Shown: positions 1 to 6,643, counted from the stretch's first letter. The stretch: 11,409 nucleotides of DNA from Sedimentisphaerales bacterium (GCA_030630905.1 DAOVMB010000039.1:1-11409), one strand, 5' to 3'. Translations and numbers: made by a program. The notes: a model not told the origin generated them from the sequence alone.

Positions 1-1491
1 ATCCACCACACCATTCCTGTCCAGATCTTCGGCTAACGGGACTTCAGTGGATATCCACTTGTCCGCCAACAGCAGCATATCATTATAATCCACCCAGTCG
101 TTGGCATCGTTCACATCGGGATTCAGCTCGGCAATATTACCGGCATCAGACAGTGACATACTTGCCTGGATCGTTCCGCCGTAAGCACCGATATTGATGC
201 GCCTGCCGTGCGGCCACAATTCCCCCGTCCAGTCCGAATTAGATTCATTAGGATCGCCGGCATCAACACAAGGGCTGGTGAGACTGTCGTTAACCCAGCT
301 CTGGTCAACGGGGCTCCATCTGCCGGCTTGAGATGTGACGTGATAGTCTCCATCGACCCAGAAGTCGTCACTATCATCGGGCGTTTCGTTGTTGTCCCAG
401 TAACCGTTACTGACAAAAAGCGGTTCGGCAATGATATCGCCGGGACCTCTCGTTACGCCGCCGCCGAAGTTTCCACCTTCATTCGACCAGAACGCATTGT
501 AAGAACTCGTTCCTGCTCCATAAATCCCGCCGACGAAGCCTGCACTGTTAAATGCGATTATATTGTTGCTGATATTGCCCGGACATCGGCTCACAGCTCC
601 GCCGTTCTCTTCGGCGATGTTGGCCACAATGGTATTGTTGTATATTTGGTAACAACTGAATAAGCCGCCGCCGTTGGTGGACCTGTTGCCGGCAATAATG
701 TTATTGTTGATTCTGCCGCGGCAATTACTCAGCGCACCGCCCGCAATCCGGCTCGTATTTCCAATGATCCTGTTGCCCGTGATGTTACCTGAACATTCGT
801 AGCATGCACCACCTTTGTTCATTGCATAATTTTCGGCAAGTATGTTGCCTGTAATCGGACCCTTGCAGAAAAACAGAGCGCCGCCGCTGTCGGCCGAACT
901 CTTGTCGAAGTTATTTGTAATAATGTTGCCTGTTACTGGCCCGTTACAATAAGCTATACCGCCTTTGTTTTCGGATATAGTATTGTTTTCTATCGGCCCG
1001 TCACAATAGTATATCCCATAGCCGACGTTGGAGCTTATCGTATTGGCCGAGATCACAGGTGCAGCGTTGTCTTCTCCGTGAATGCCGTGACCGATACAAT
1101 CTCTGATAATGTTCTTTGAGATTGTCGGCGAAGTACCGTAACAGTGGATGCCCCGGCCGGTAATTGTAAAGCCTGTAAGAACCGAATGATGACCCTCTCC
1201 GAAATCAAAACTCACGCTGTAACCCGAATCGACAGCAAGAATCGTTGATTGGACAACGCCCGGATCATTGGGATTTTCACTCGTAAGCGTAACAGGTTTG
1301 TTGTTGAAAAAAAACCTCCGGTTGTAAGTGCCGGGCTTGACAACAATCGTATCACCGAGTCCGGAAGAGTTGATTGCATCCTGGATATTATCGAAGTCCG
1401 CAGGTCCATTATCATCGACAGTGATTATTGTCGCCTGAGACGTGAAAACCGGCAACAAGCATACTATGAGGGTAAAAACCAGTTTTTTCAT
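1..1491 (-). CDS. Secreted right-handed beta-helix protein with dockerin-like C-terminus (partial)
   Basis: Frame is open without a stop for 497 codons from ATG at 1491 to the window edge, so the 3' end is missing. Residues 1-20 are a Sec signal peptide (MKK, hydrophobic core, cleavage after SQA). Residues 21-60 have the usual entry of NosD/pectate-lyase-like parallel beta-helices (VDDNGPADFDNIQDAINSS, GDTIVVKPGTY). Residues about 110-330 are 23-24 residue coils of the form GGAxxxCxGxITGNIIxxN, with Cys at 163, 182, 209, 233, 257, 280 and 303. Residues about 405-445 carry SPCVDAGDP and GRRINIGAYGGT, typical of planctomycete proteins of this class. From residue 459, DVNDANDWVDYNDMLLLADKW and then DLDRNGVVD is a dockerin-like paired EF-hand motif that should finish shortly beyond the window. 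GGAGG at 1504-1508 supports ATG 1491; an in-frame ATG at 1503 abuts the Shine-Dalgarno and is less likely. Probably extracellular; no catalytic residues are evident and the ligand is unknown. Confidence 0.9.
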   Translation of the reverse strand, partial: MKKLVFTLIVCLLPVFTSQATIITVDDNGPADFDNIQDAINSSGLGDTIVVKPGTYNRRFFFNNKPVTLTSENPNDPGVVQSTILAVDSGYSVSFDFGEGHHSVLTGFTITGRGIHCYGTSPTISKNIIRDCIGHGIHGEDNAAPVISANTISSNVGYGIYYCDGPIENNTISENKGGIAYCNGPVTGNIITNNFDKSSADSGGALFFCKGPITGNILAENYAMNKGGACYECSGNITGNRIIGNTSRIAGGALSNCRGRINNNIIAGNRSTNGGGLFSCYQIYNNTIVANIAEENGGAVSRCPGNISNNIIAFNSAGFVGGIYGAGTSSYNAFWSNEGGNFGGGVTRGPGDIIAEPLFVSNGYWDNNETPDDSDDFWVDGDYHVTSQAGRWSPVDQSWVNDSLTSPCVDAGDPNESNSDWTGELWPHGRRINIGAYGGTIQASMSLSDAGNIAELNPDVNDANDWVDYNDMLLLADKWISTEVPLAEDLDRNGVVD

Positions 1492-1534
1492 CCTAATATC
1501 CATCCTCCAGTAGAGTATAAATTCATAAAAACTT

Positions 1535-1563
1535 ATTCTACTATAAAAACAAGATTAATTCAA
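1535..1563 (-). promoter_or_regulatory. Sigma-70-like promoter for the beta-helix gene
   Basis: On the minus strand TTGAAT (1558-1563) and TAGAAT (1535-1540) are separated by exactly 17 bases, about 44 bases upstream of the start codon at 1491. The -10 matches the consensus at 5 of 6 positions and the -35 at 4 of 6. Its presence suggests the beta-helix gene is transcribed separately from ndk upstream. Confidence 0.5.
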
Positions 1564-1564
1564 G

Positions 1565-1619
1565 TAAAAAGCGTTGTTTCCTTATTTCATATAGCTTTTT
1601 AGCAATTGTGTGGATTGCT
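1565..1619 (-). terminator. Possible terminator region downstream of ndk
   Basis: Two inverted repeats lie just after ndk. On the minus strand TAAAAAGC (1594-1601) pairs with GCTTTTTA (1565-1572) across 21 bases and ends in a T-run. Next to it AGCAAT (1614-1619) pairs with ATTGCT (1601-1606) with a 7-base loop. The stems are AT-rich, so termination is plausible but weakly supported. The second hairpin has its T-run on the plus strand, where no gene needs it. Confidence 0.3.
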
Positions 1620-1676
1620 TTTGTCAGGCTCCCGAAACTCTGGCTGGAATCTTCTATCAGTAAAATCGACAAAGCC

Positions 1677-2150
1677 TTACTTTTTCGGACTAATTTTTTT
1701 ACTGTAGAGCCACGGAGCATCCGACAGTTCGTAATCGACTATTTCACCGGGTTCGAAGAACAGTTTGATTTCGTTTCGAGCCGATTCCGGGCTGTCCGAT
1801 CCGTGAATGAGGTTATATCTTTGGGAGCAGCCGAAGTCTCCGCGAATAGTACTCGGCTGGGCTTCATAGCCAAAGGTGCTGCCGATCATCTTGCGAACCA
1901 TATCTACGCAGCCTTCTGCTTCCCATATCATTAAAAGCGACGGCGCCGAACTCATGAACTTTACTGCCGGGGCAAAAAACGGCTGATCCTGATGAGCGGC
2001 ATAGTGCCGACGGGCAAGATCCACAGGGATTTGCATGAGTTTTGCCGCGATGAGCTTAAGGCCTTTTCTTTCAAGCCGTGAAATTATCTGGCCGGCTAAA
2101 TGCCGCTGTATAGCATCCGGCTTGATAATAATTAAAGTGCGTTCTGTCAT
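1677..2150 (-). CDS. ndk: Nucleoside diphosphate kinase
   Basis: Transfers the gamma-phosphate of ATP to nucleoside diphosphates through a phosphohistidine, balancing NTP and dNTP pools in the cytoplasm. The 157-aa product is slightly longer than the usual 135-150 aa because of a short C-terminal extension. All canonical active-site residues are present at a constant offset of two from the usual bacterial/eukaryotic numbering: Lys10 (IIKPDA), Tyr50, Phe58, Arg86, Thr92, Arg103 (STIRGDFG), Asn113 and the catalytic His116 in NLIHGSDS. The usual SGP segment reads SSAPS here, a mild deviation. No clear Shine-Dalgarno is visible before ATG 2150 (only AT-rich sequence), but the start is fixed by the family N-terminus MTERTLIIIKPDA. 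It lies 80 bases downstream of the OmpA-like lipoprotein gene on the same strand and may be co-transcribed with it. Confidence 0.97.
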   Translation of the reverse strand: MTERTLIIIKPDAIQRHLAGQIISRLERKGLKLIAAKLMQIPVDLARRHYAAHQDQPFFAPAVKFMSSAPSLLMIWEAEGCVDMVRKMIGSTFGYEAQPSTIRGDFGCSQRYNLIHGSDSPESARNEIKLFFEPGEIVDYELSDAPWLYSKKISPKK

Positions 2151-2172
2151 TCAAAAGAAGTTTTCGATTTTT

Positions 2173-2225
2173 AATTTGCGATTTACGATTTTAAATCAGC
2201 AATTAGCAAGTGGCAATCGCAAATT
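2173..2225. repeat. 11-bp inverted repeat between the lipoprotein gene and ndk
   Basis: AATTTGCGATT at 2173-2183 is the exact reverse complement of AATCGCAAATT at 2215-2225, separated by 31 bases that contain smaller echoes (ACGATTTTAAATC, GCAATTAGCAA). The element fills most of the 80-base gap. It could be a transcript hairpin or terminator for the lipoprotein gene, or one copy of a dispersed intergenic repeat. No T-run follows it on the minus strand. Confidence 0.5.
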
Positions 2226-2230
2226 CAATA

Positions 2231-3010
2231 TTATACTCCCTGAGCTACAATATAAATTTCCACCCGTCTGTTTTGCGGATTGCCCTTTTTTCCGGGCTTA
2301 TTGTCTGCAATAGGCCTGTATTCGCTAAAACCTCGTGCGCTCAGACGCTTCGAGTCGACATTGTTACTTTCCATTACTTTCAGCACGGCTATTGCTCTAT
2401 GTGACGATAAGTGCCAGTTGGTAGGATGCTTTGCGCGAGTCTCAGGCTTTTGAATAGGAATGTCATCGGTGTGTCCGGCAATTATTATATCGAATTTCCC
2501 GCCTTGTTCGGAGTTGAGAATTGCAGTAAGCGATTTTACCGCCTCAATTGCCGATGCCGCCACATTGTCGCTACCCTTGTCGAAAAGCAGGTCGCTCTTG
2601 AATTTTACTATGCCCCGGCTCGAATCATAAGTGACCATATCGTGCTGCTTGGCAAAGTCTTCCAGCAAAGTGCTGAGTTCCACAGGTAGTGCCGCACCAC
2701 CTAACAGCAGTCTCTGCTGCATCGAAGCGATCAGCTCTTTCTTTTTGGCAAGGTCTTCCTCGAGGGCGGCAATTTGCTGCTGCAGCGACTCGACTTCGAT
2801 ACTGTCGGTTTGCTGAGCAGCGGCGAGTTGTTTCTTCATCTGCTCAAGTCGCAACGTATTAGCCGCCAGTTCGGCCTGGAGTTGGTCTATGAGCTTTTGC
2901 TGTGTATTGTTTTGGATTCGCAGGTCCTGCAACTCCGAGTTGCAGCCATTAACAAGTAAAACACAGGCACATAAACTAAAAATAACTGAAAGTTTGACAG
3001 TTCGCATCAT
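2231..3010 (-). CDS. OmpA/MotB-type peptidoglycan-binding lipoprotein with coiled coil
   Basis: A 259-aa envelope protein. Residues 1-23 form a lipoprotein signal peptide ending in VNGC, with Cys23 as the likely lipidated residue. Residues about 26-101 are a heptad-rich, Gln/Leu/Glu-rich coiled coil. Residues about 135-255 are an OmpA-like domain with the conserved stretches LLFDKGSDNV, IIIAGHTDDIPI, WHLSSHRAIAVLKVM, RLSARGFSEYRPIADN and NRRVEIYI. The family anchors a membrane or lipoprotein partner to the peptidoglycan. The DDIPI form with a preceding coiled coil resembles MotB-like/YiaD-like members more than classical Pal. AAGGA lies 4-5 bases before ATG 3010 and 7-8 before the next ATG at 3007; either could start translation. 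ndk follows 80 bases downstream. Family assignment is firm, the specific role is not. Confidence 0.92.
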   Translation of the reverse strand: MMRTVKLSVIFSLCACVLLVNGCNSELQDLRIQNNTQQKLIDQLQAELAANTLRLEQMKKQLAAAQQTDSIEVESLQQQIAALEEDLAKKKELIASMQQRLLLGGAALPVELSTLLEDFAKQHDMVTYDSSRGIVKFKSDLLFDKGSDNVAASAIEAVKSLTAILNSEQGGKFDIIIAGHTDDIPIQKPETRAKHPTNWHLSSHRAIAVLKVMESNNVDSKRLSARGFSEYRPIADNKPGKKGNPQNRRVEIYIVAQGV

Positions 3011-3121
3011 TTAATCCTTTCCAAGATGATTAAGGTATTTTTACCATCCATAAAATACACAAGCCATTCAATAATAGGCTTTTACAACCTAACAAACTTT
3101 ATTTTCTCGACCCTCACCTAT

Positions 3122-3151
3122 AAATTAAACCGATTCGTGTATAGCCGTCAA
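3122..3151 (-). promoter_or_regulatory. Sigma-70-like promoter for the lipoprotein (and perhaps ndk)
   Basis: On the minus strand TTGACG (3146-3151) and TAATTT (3122-3127) are separated by 18 bases. The site is about 110 bases upstream of the lipoprotein start. The -35 matches the consensus at 5 of 6 positions. The same extended sequence TTCTTGACGG recurs in the promoter-like site at 6536-6568. Confidence 0.42.
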
Positions 3152-3173
3152 GAATAATTTTTACAAAATATCA

Positions 3174-3238
3174 ACAGCTTTTTGACAGCTTGTTCTTAGA
3201 CAAGAAAGTTTTGGTGGATTGTATTGGAACTTTAGTAT
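3174..3238 (+). promoter_or_regulatory. Upstream region of ispH with possible promoter and small direct repeat
   Basis: The 281-base divergent gap between the lipoprotein gene and ispH holds a direct repeat ACAGCTT at 3174-3180 and 3185-3191, spaced by 11 bases (one helical turn), and an imperfect dyad CTTGT/ACAAG at 3189-3204. A weak promoter-like pair is TTGGTG (3211-3216) and TAGTAT (3233-3238), 16 bases apart. The repeat could be an operator, but this rests on pattern alone. Confidence 0.25.
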
Positions 3239-3291
3239 AGAATTTTACCCTTAAATAACTTTACCCATGTTTGATATTTGAATAAGATTTT

Positions 3292-4137
3292 ATGAAAGTC
3301 TCAGTAGCAGAAAAGTGTGGATTTTGTCACGGCGTTAGAAACGCTATCAGTGTAGCCGAAAAAATTCTTGCAGAAGAAAATGACGTCTATAGTCTCGGCC
3401 CAATCATTCATAATAAAGATGTTGTGGACCGGCTGGCAAAAAGCGGCCTGAAAACCGTAAGTAAGGTACAGGATATTCCATCGGGGACGGTTCTTATCCG
3501 TTCTCATGGAGCCGCTCCCAAGCAGATAGCGAAGCTCAAAGACAAAGGACTCAGAATTGTCGATGCCACGTGCATATTGGTTAAGAGGGTGCAGCATATA
3601 GCCGGCGAGCTTGAAAGGGATGGTTATAAAGTTGTAATTATCGGCGAGGAGAATCATCCCGAGGTTCAGGCGGTTGTGGGCTGTGCCGAGGATGTTGTCG
3701 TCATTGCCGACGAGTCGGACCTGCATAAGCTGCCCCAACATGCCAAGCTGGGTGTTGTTTGTCAGACGACGCAAAATCCTGACCACTTCGGCAGGATGCT
3801 GTGCGCTATGGCGAGCGGCAGCTTCAGCGAGTTGAAAGTGATCAATACTTTATGCAGAGAGTCAATAAGGAGACAGGAATCAGCAGTACAGTTGTGCAGG
3901 CAGGTGGACATAATGTTTGTTCTCGGTGGCCTGGAAAGCGCCAACACGCGCAGGCTGGCGGAGTTGTGTAAAAAAGTAAATAAAGAAACATATCACCTCC
4001 AAAACTGGAATGAGCTTGACGAAAGTGTGCTTTCCGGCAAGAAATCGGCCGGCGTTACAGCGGGCGCTTCAACGCCCGACTGGATCATAAACGAGTTTGT
4101 GAAGAATCTGAAAGTTTCTGGGCGAGGCAGCGAGTGA
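3292..4137 (+). CDS. ispH: 4-hydroxy-3-methylbut-2-enyl diphosphate reductase
   Basis: Reduces HMBPP to IPP and DMAPP with a [4Fe-4S] cluster, the last step of the MEP isoprenoid pathway in the cytoplasm. The 281-aa length is slightly shorter than the usual 300-320. Cluster cysteines are Cys12 (CGFCHGV), Cys94 (VDATC) and Cys188 (NTLCRESIRRQ). Substrate and active-site residues can be placed: His40, His72 (RSHGAAP), His122 and Glu124 (ENHPEV), Thr160 (QTT), Ser260 (TAGASTPDWII). Two departures stand out. The Pro that normally follows the second cluster Cys is Ile (DATCILVKRV), and the SSN motif of the diphosphate pocket is SAN (Ser216, Ala217, Asn218). No strong Shine-Dalgarno precedes ATG 3292, but the N-terminus MKVSVAEKCGFCHGVRNAI fits the family start. 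rpsA lies 238 bases downstream on the same strand. Confidence 0.95.
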   Translation: MKVSVAEKCGFCHGVRNAISVAEKILAEENDVYSLGPIIHNKDVVDRLAKSGLKTVSKVQDIPSGTVLIRSHGAAPKQIAKLKDKGLRIVDATCILVKRVQHIAGELERDGYKVVIIGEENHPEVQAVVGCAEDVVVIADESDLHKLPQHAKLGVVCQTTQNPDHFGRMLCAMASGSFSELKVINTLCRESIRRQESAVQLCRQVDIMFVLGGLESANTRRLAELCKKVNKETYHLQNWNELDESVLSGKKSAGVTAGASTPDWIINEFVKNLKVSGRGSE

Positions 4138-4235
4138 GGTAGAGTTTTTCATAAAATAACAAAGAGATTCTTGAAAAAACTATTACTATCTGTTAAAAGT
4201 ATCGGATTGGTAAAATGTTGCCGTGATGTAATTTG

Positions 4236-4264
4236 CATTTGCTGTGTGGGCAAATGGCTTTTTT
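4236..4264 (+). terminator. Intrinsic terminator downstream of ispH
   Basis: CATTTGC (4236-4242) pairs perfectly with GCAAATG (4250-4256) around a 7-base loop, and six T residues follow at 4259-4264. It is about 100 bases after the ispH stop and before the rpsA leader, so it would separate ispH and rpsA transcription at least in part. Confidence 0.6.
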
Positions 4265-4289
4265 AAAATCATTAACCGAAAATAGTATT

Positions 4290-4341
4290 TGTGCAGCGTT
4301 GCACATAAGCTTGTCGGCGTAAATGTGGGGCGCCGATAAGT
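4290..4341 (+). promoter_or_regulatory. Tandem hairpins in the rpsA leader
   Basis: Two stem-loops lie between the ispH terminator and the rpsA start. The first is TGTGCA (4290-4295) with TGCACA (4300-4305) and a GCGT loop. The second pairs CTTGTCGGCG (4310-4319) with CGCCGATAAG (4331-4340), one G-U pair included, around an 11-base loop. The Shine-Dalgarno GAAGGA (4361-4366, 9 bases before ATG 4376) is left free. In E. coli, rpsA is autogenously controlled through a structured leader; a similar role here is an inference from position only. Confidence 0.45.
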
Positions 4342-4375
4342 CGGAAATACAAGCTCCACAGAAGGATTTAGTTTA

Positions 4376-6373
4376 ATGGTAGATAGAAATATAGTTAACA
4401 AATTAGGTTTAACACAAGAGAAGCTCGAACAGCAGGTTAGCGAGATGTTCGGAGAGCAGGAAAATGAATTCCTGGAACAAGCTCTGCAGACTAAGGTGGA
4501 TTTGCGACTGCCCGGCACTCTTCTTAAAGGCACAATTGTATCGCGAATAGGAAATGACGTTATTGTGGAAGTAGGCCTGAAAAGCGAAGGGATTGTCGAT
4601 GCGGGTGAATTTGACAGTTCCGACGAGATAGAGCCGGGCAAAGAGATCGAAGTTCTGCTTGAAGACACGGACTCTGAAAGCGGCCTTATTTTATTGAACA
4701 AACGCAAAGCCGACCTCATGAGAGGTTGGAAAACAATTCTCGATACGAAAACTGAGGGTGATGTTGTTAAAGGCAAGGTCATAAGGCGAATTAAGGGAGG
4801 CCTGCTGGTCGATATCGGAGTGCCTGTGTTCTTGCCGGCTTCTCAGGTGGATATCAGAAAGCCGGGCGATATCAGCAGGTTCATCGGCAAAGAAGTGGAT
4901 TGCACGATTCTCAAGATAGACATGGAAGGCAGAAACATTGTCATATCCAGGCGCAAACTCATAGAAGAGGAACGCCGGAGCAGCAAGGAAAAAATCCTGT
5001 CGGAAATCGAGGTCGGACAATTGAGAAAGGGTGTTGTGAAAAACATCGCCGACTTCGGCGTATTCGTGGATTTGGGAGGCCTGGACGGCCTGCTGCACAT
5101 TTCCGATTTAAGCTGGGGCAGAATATCGCATCCATCTGAAGTTGTCGAGCTCGATCAGGAGATCGAATGCATTGTTGTCGGTGTCGATAAAGAGCACGAG
5201 AAGATTTCGCTGGGCTTTAAGCAGAAGACATCCAGCCCCTGGCAGGATGTCGAACATCGTTATCCTATCGAGGCAAAGGTAAAAGGCAAAGTCGTCAATG
5301 TGATGAGCTACGGTGTTTTCGTACGGCTCGAAGATGGTATCGAGGGGCTGGTTCATATCAGCGAGATGAGCTGGACCAAGCGCCTTGCGCACCCGGGCGA
5401 GCTGGTCAATCTCGGAGACGAAATAGAGGTCATCGTGCTGAGCGTCAACAAGGAAAAGCAGGAAATCTCGCTGGGGCTAAAGCAGACTCAAACCAATCCA
5501 TGGGCGATAGCTTCTCAGAAATATCCGGTCGGAGCGATTGTTGACGCTAAAGTACGCAGTTTGACCAATTTCGGCGCCTTCGTGGAGGTGGAGCCGGGCA
5601 TCGATGGTATGATACACATTTCGGATTTAAGCTGGACGAGAAAACACAGCCATCCCGGCGAGGCCCTGCACAAGGGTCAGGAAATAAAATGTATTGTTCT
5701 GGAAGTTAATAAAGAAAAGCGGCGGATTTCCATGGGCATCAAACAGATGACCGAGGATCCCTGGATACGTGCCATCCCCGATAAATACATTCCGGGACAT
5801 ATTATCAAAGGCAAAGTGGCAAAGCTTACTAATTTCGGTGCATTCGTTGAACTCGAAGAGGAATTAGAGGGGCTCTTGCATATTTCCGAACTCGCGGACC
5901 ACAAGATTGATAAGCCTCAGGATATTGTTAAGGTGGCCGAAGAAGTTGAAGTAAAGATTCTAAAGGTTGATACTGATGCCCGTAAAATCGGTTTGAGCTT
6001 GCGTAGGGTTAAGTGGGCTGCTGAGGAGGAGCAGGAAGCCGACACGGGCCGGCAACGAGCGCCATCTGGTCCTGAGAAGGTGCTGTCCGATGCAGATGTT
6101 GCCCAGCTTAGAAAACAGAAAGAGACTCCTGACGAAAGCAAAACCGTTGATATTGAGCCGGGCCAGCCGGACGACCGGCAGGACCAACAGCCTGAGGCCG
6201 TAGCCGCAGATGAACCACAGGAAGAAGCGACGGAGGATTCTTCGCAATCAGAACCTAAAACAACGGAAGAGTCTGAGCAGGCTCAACCCGAGCAGGCTCA
6301 GGAAAACGCTGACAACAATAGCCAAGCTGCTGACGATAGCGGCGAAGAACCGGATAAATCCGGGCAACCATAA
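4376..6373 (+). CDS. rpsA: 30S ribosomal protein S1, six S1 domains plus long acidic tail
   Basis: A 665-aa S1 protein, which binds mRNA at the 30S subunit and helps initiation on structured or weakly Shine-Dalgarno messages. Six S1/OB-fold repeats are visible at about residues 46-110, 128-193, 213-282, 298-368, 385-456 and 473-543. Domains 3-6 have the RNA-binding type signature (FGVFV/FGAFV, GLLHIS or GMIHIS, SW, HPGE, ISLGFKQ). Domains 1 and 2 are the more divergent, ribosome-docking type. Beyond residue 548 is a roughly 115-residue tail very rich in Glu, Gln, Asp, Ser and Pro (e.g. QAQPEQAQEN), likely disordered and absent from the 557-aa E. coli protein. GAAGGA at 4361-4366 with 9-base spacing supports ATG 4376. 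The stop codon lies within a small hairpin. Confidence 0.95.
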   Translation: MVDRNIVNKLGLTQEKLEQQVSEMFGEQENEFLEQALQTKVDLRLPGTLLKGTIVSRIGNDVIVEVGLKSEGIVDAGEFDSSDEIEPGKEIEVLLEDTDSESGLILLNKRKADLMRGWKTILDTKTEGDVVKGKVIRRIKGGLLVDIGVPVFLPASQVDIRKPGDISRFIGKEVDCTILKIDMEGRNIVISRRKLIEEERRSSKEKILSEIEVGQLRKGVVKNIADFGVFVDLGGLDGLLHISDLSWGRISHPSEVVELDQEIECIVVGVDKEHEKISLGFKQKTSSPWQDVEHRYPIEAKVKGKVVNVMSYGVFVRLEDGIEGLVHISEMSWTKRLAHPGELVNLGDEIEVIVLSVNKEKQEISLGLKQTQTNPWAIASQKYPVGAIVDAKVRSLTNFGAFVEVEPGIDGMIHISDLSWTRKHSHPGEALHKGQEIKCIVLEVNKEKRRISMGIKQMTEDPWIRAIPDKYIPGHIIKGKVAKLTNFGAFVELEEELEGLLHISELADHKIDKPQDIVKVAEEVEVKILKVDTDARKIGLSLRRVKWAAEEEQEADTGRQRAPSGPEKVLSDADVAQLRKQKETPDESKTVDIEPGQPDDRQDQQPEAVAADEPQEEATEDSSQSEPKTTEESEQAQPEQAQENADNNSQAADDSGEEPDKSGQP

Positions 6374-6388
6374 GATATCAGTATCTTA
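6371..6388 (+). terminator. Hairpin overlapping the rpsA stop codon
   Basis: TAAGATA (6371-6377, beginning with the TAA stop) pairs perfectly with TATCTTA (6382-6388) around TCAG. The stem is AT-rich and no T-run follows, so it is at best a weak terminator or a 3'-end stability element. Confidence 0.3.
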
Positions 6389-6538
6389 ATTAAGCTAAAA
6401 AGTCGCATTGTGAAGGCAAAAAAAATTGAGTTCCGGACAAAATATTCTCTCTTTAGCTATTTTAAGAGCCTGTAATTGCTGAATTTGTGTATTTTTGCAA
6501 AATTTAATCGAAATTTGGCATATTTTCCGACATTTTTC

Positions 6539-6568
6539 TTGACGGATATATGGATAGTTTGGTACAAA
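6539..6568 (+). promoter_or_regulatory. Sigma-70-like promoter for the surface-protein locus
   Basis: TTGACG (6539-6544) and TACAAA (6563-6568) are separated by 18 bases. The -35 matches the consensus at 5 of 6 positions and the -10 at 4 of 6. Transcription from here would give a leader of roughly 390 bases before the start codon at 6969. Confidence 0.42.
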
Positions 6569-6643
6569 TAGTTAAGTGAAGTCAGGTAGCTCTTGTGGAT
6601 TTTGGCTTACTGGCGTGTAAAAGTATCCATAGTTCCTGGGCAA

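Noticed and set aside
208..663. Long plus-strand open frame opposite the beta-helix gene
   Set aside because: It is an antisense shadow of the regular GGxxxC coils read on the minus strand, where a signal peptide, promoter and Shine-Dalgarno are present.
3301..3786. 161-codon minus-strand frame inside ispH
   Set aside because: Antisense to a fully recognisable IspH; no family features of its own.
1601..4256. The same 7-base loop TGTGTGG in two hairpins (1607-1613 and 4243-4249)
   Set aside because: Stems differ, one has no plus-strand gene to terminate, and a 7-base match between two loops can occur by chance.
6510..6545. Sigma-54 (-24/-12) promoter, which is common upstream of some PEP-CTERM genes
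   Set aside because: A TGGCA word is present near 6517, but no GC at the required spacing; the sigma-70-like pair at 6539-6568 fits better.
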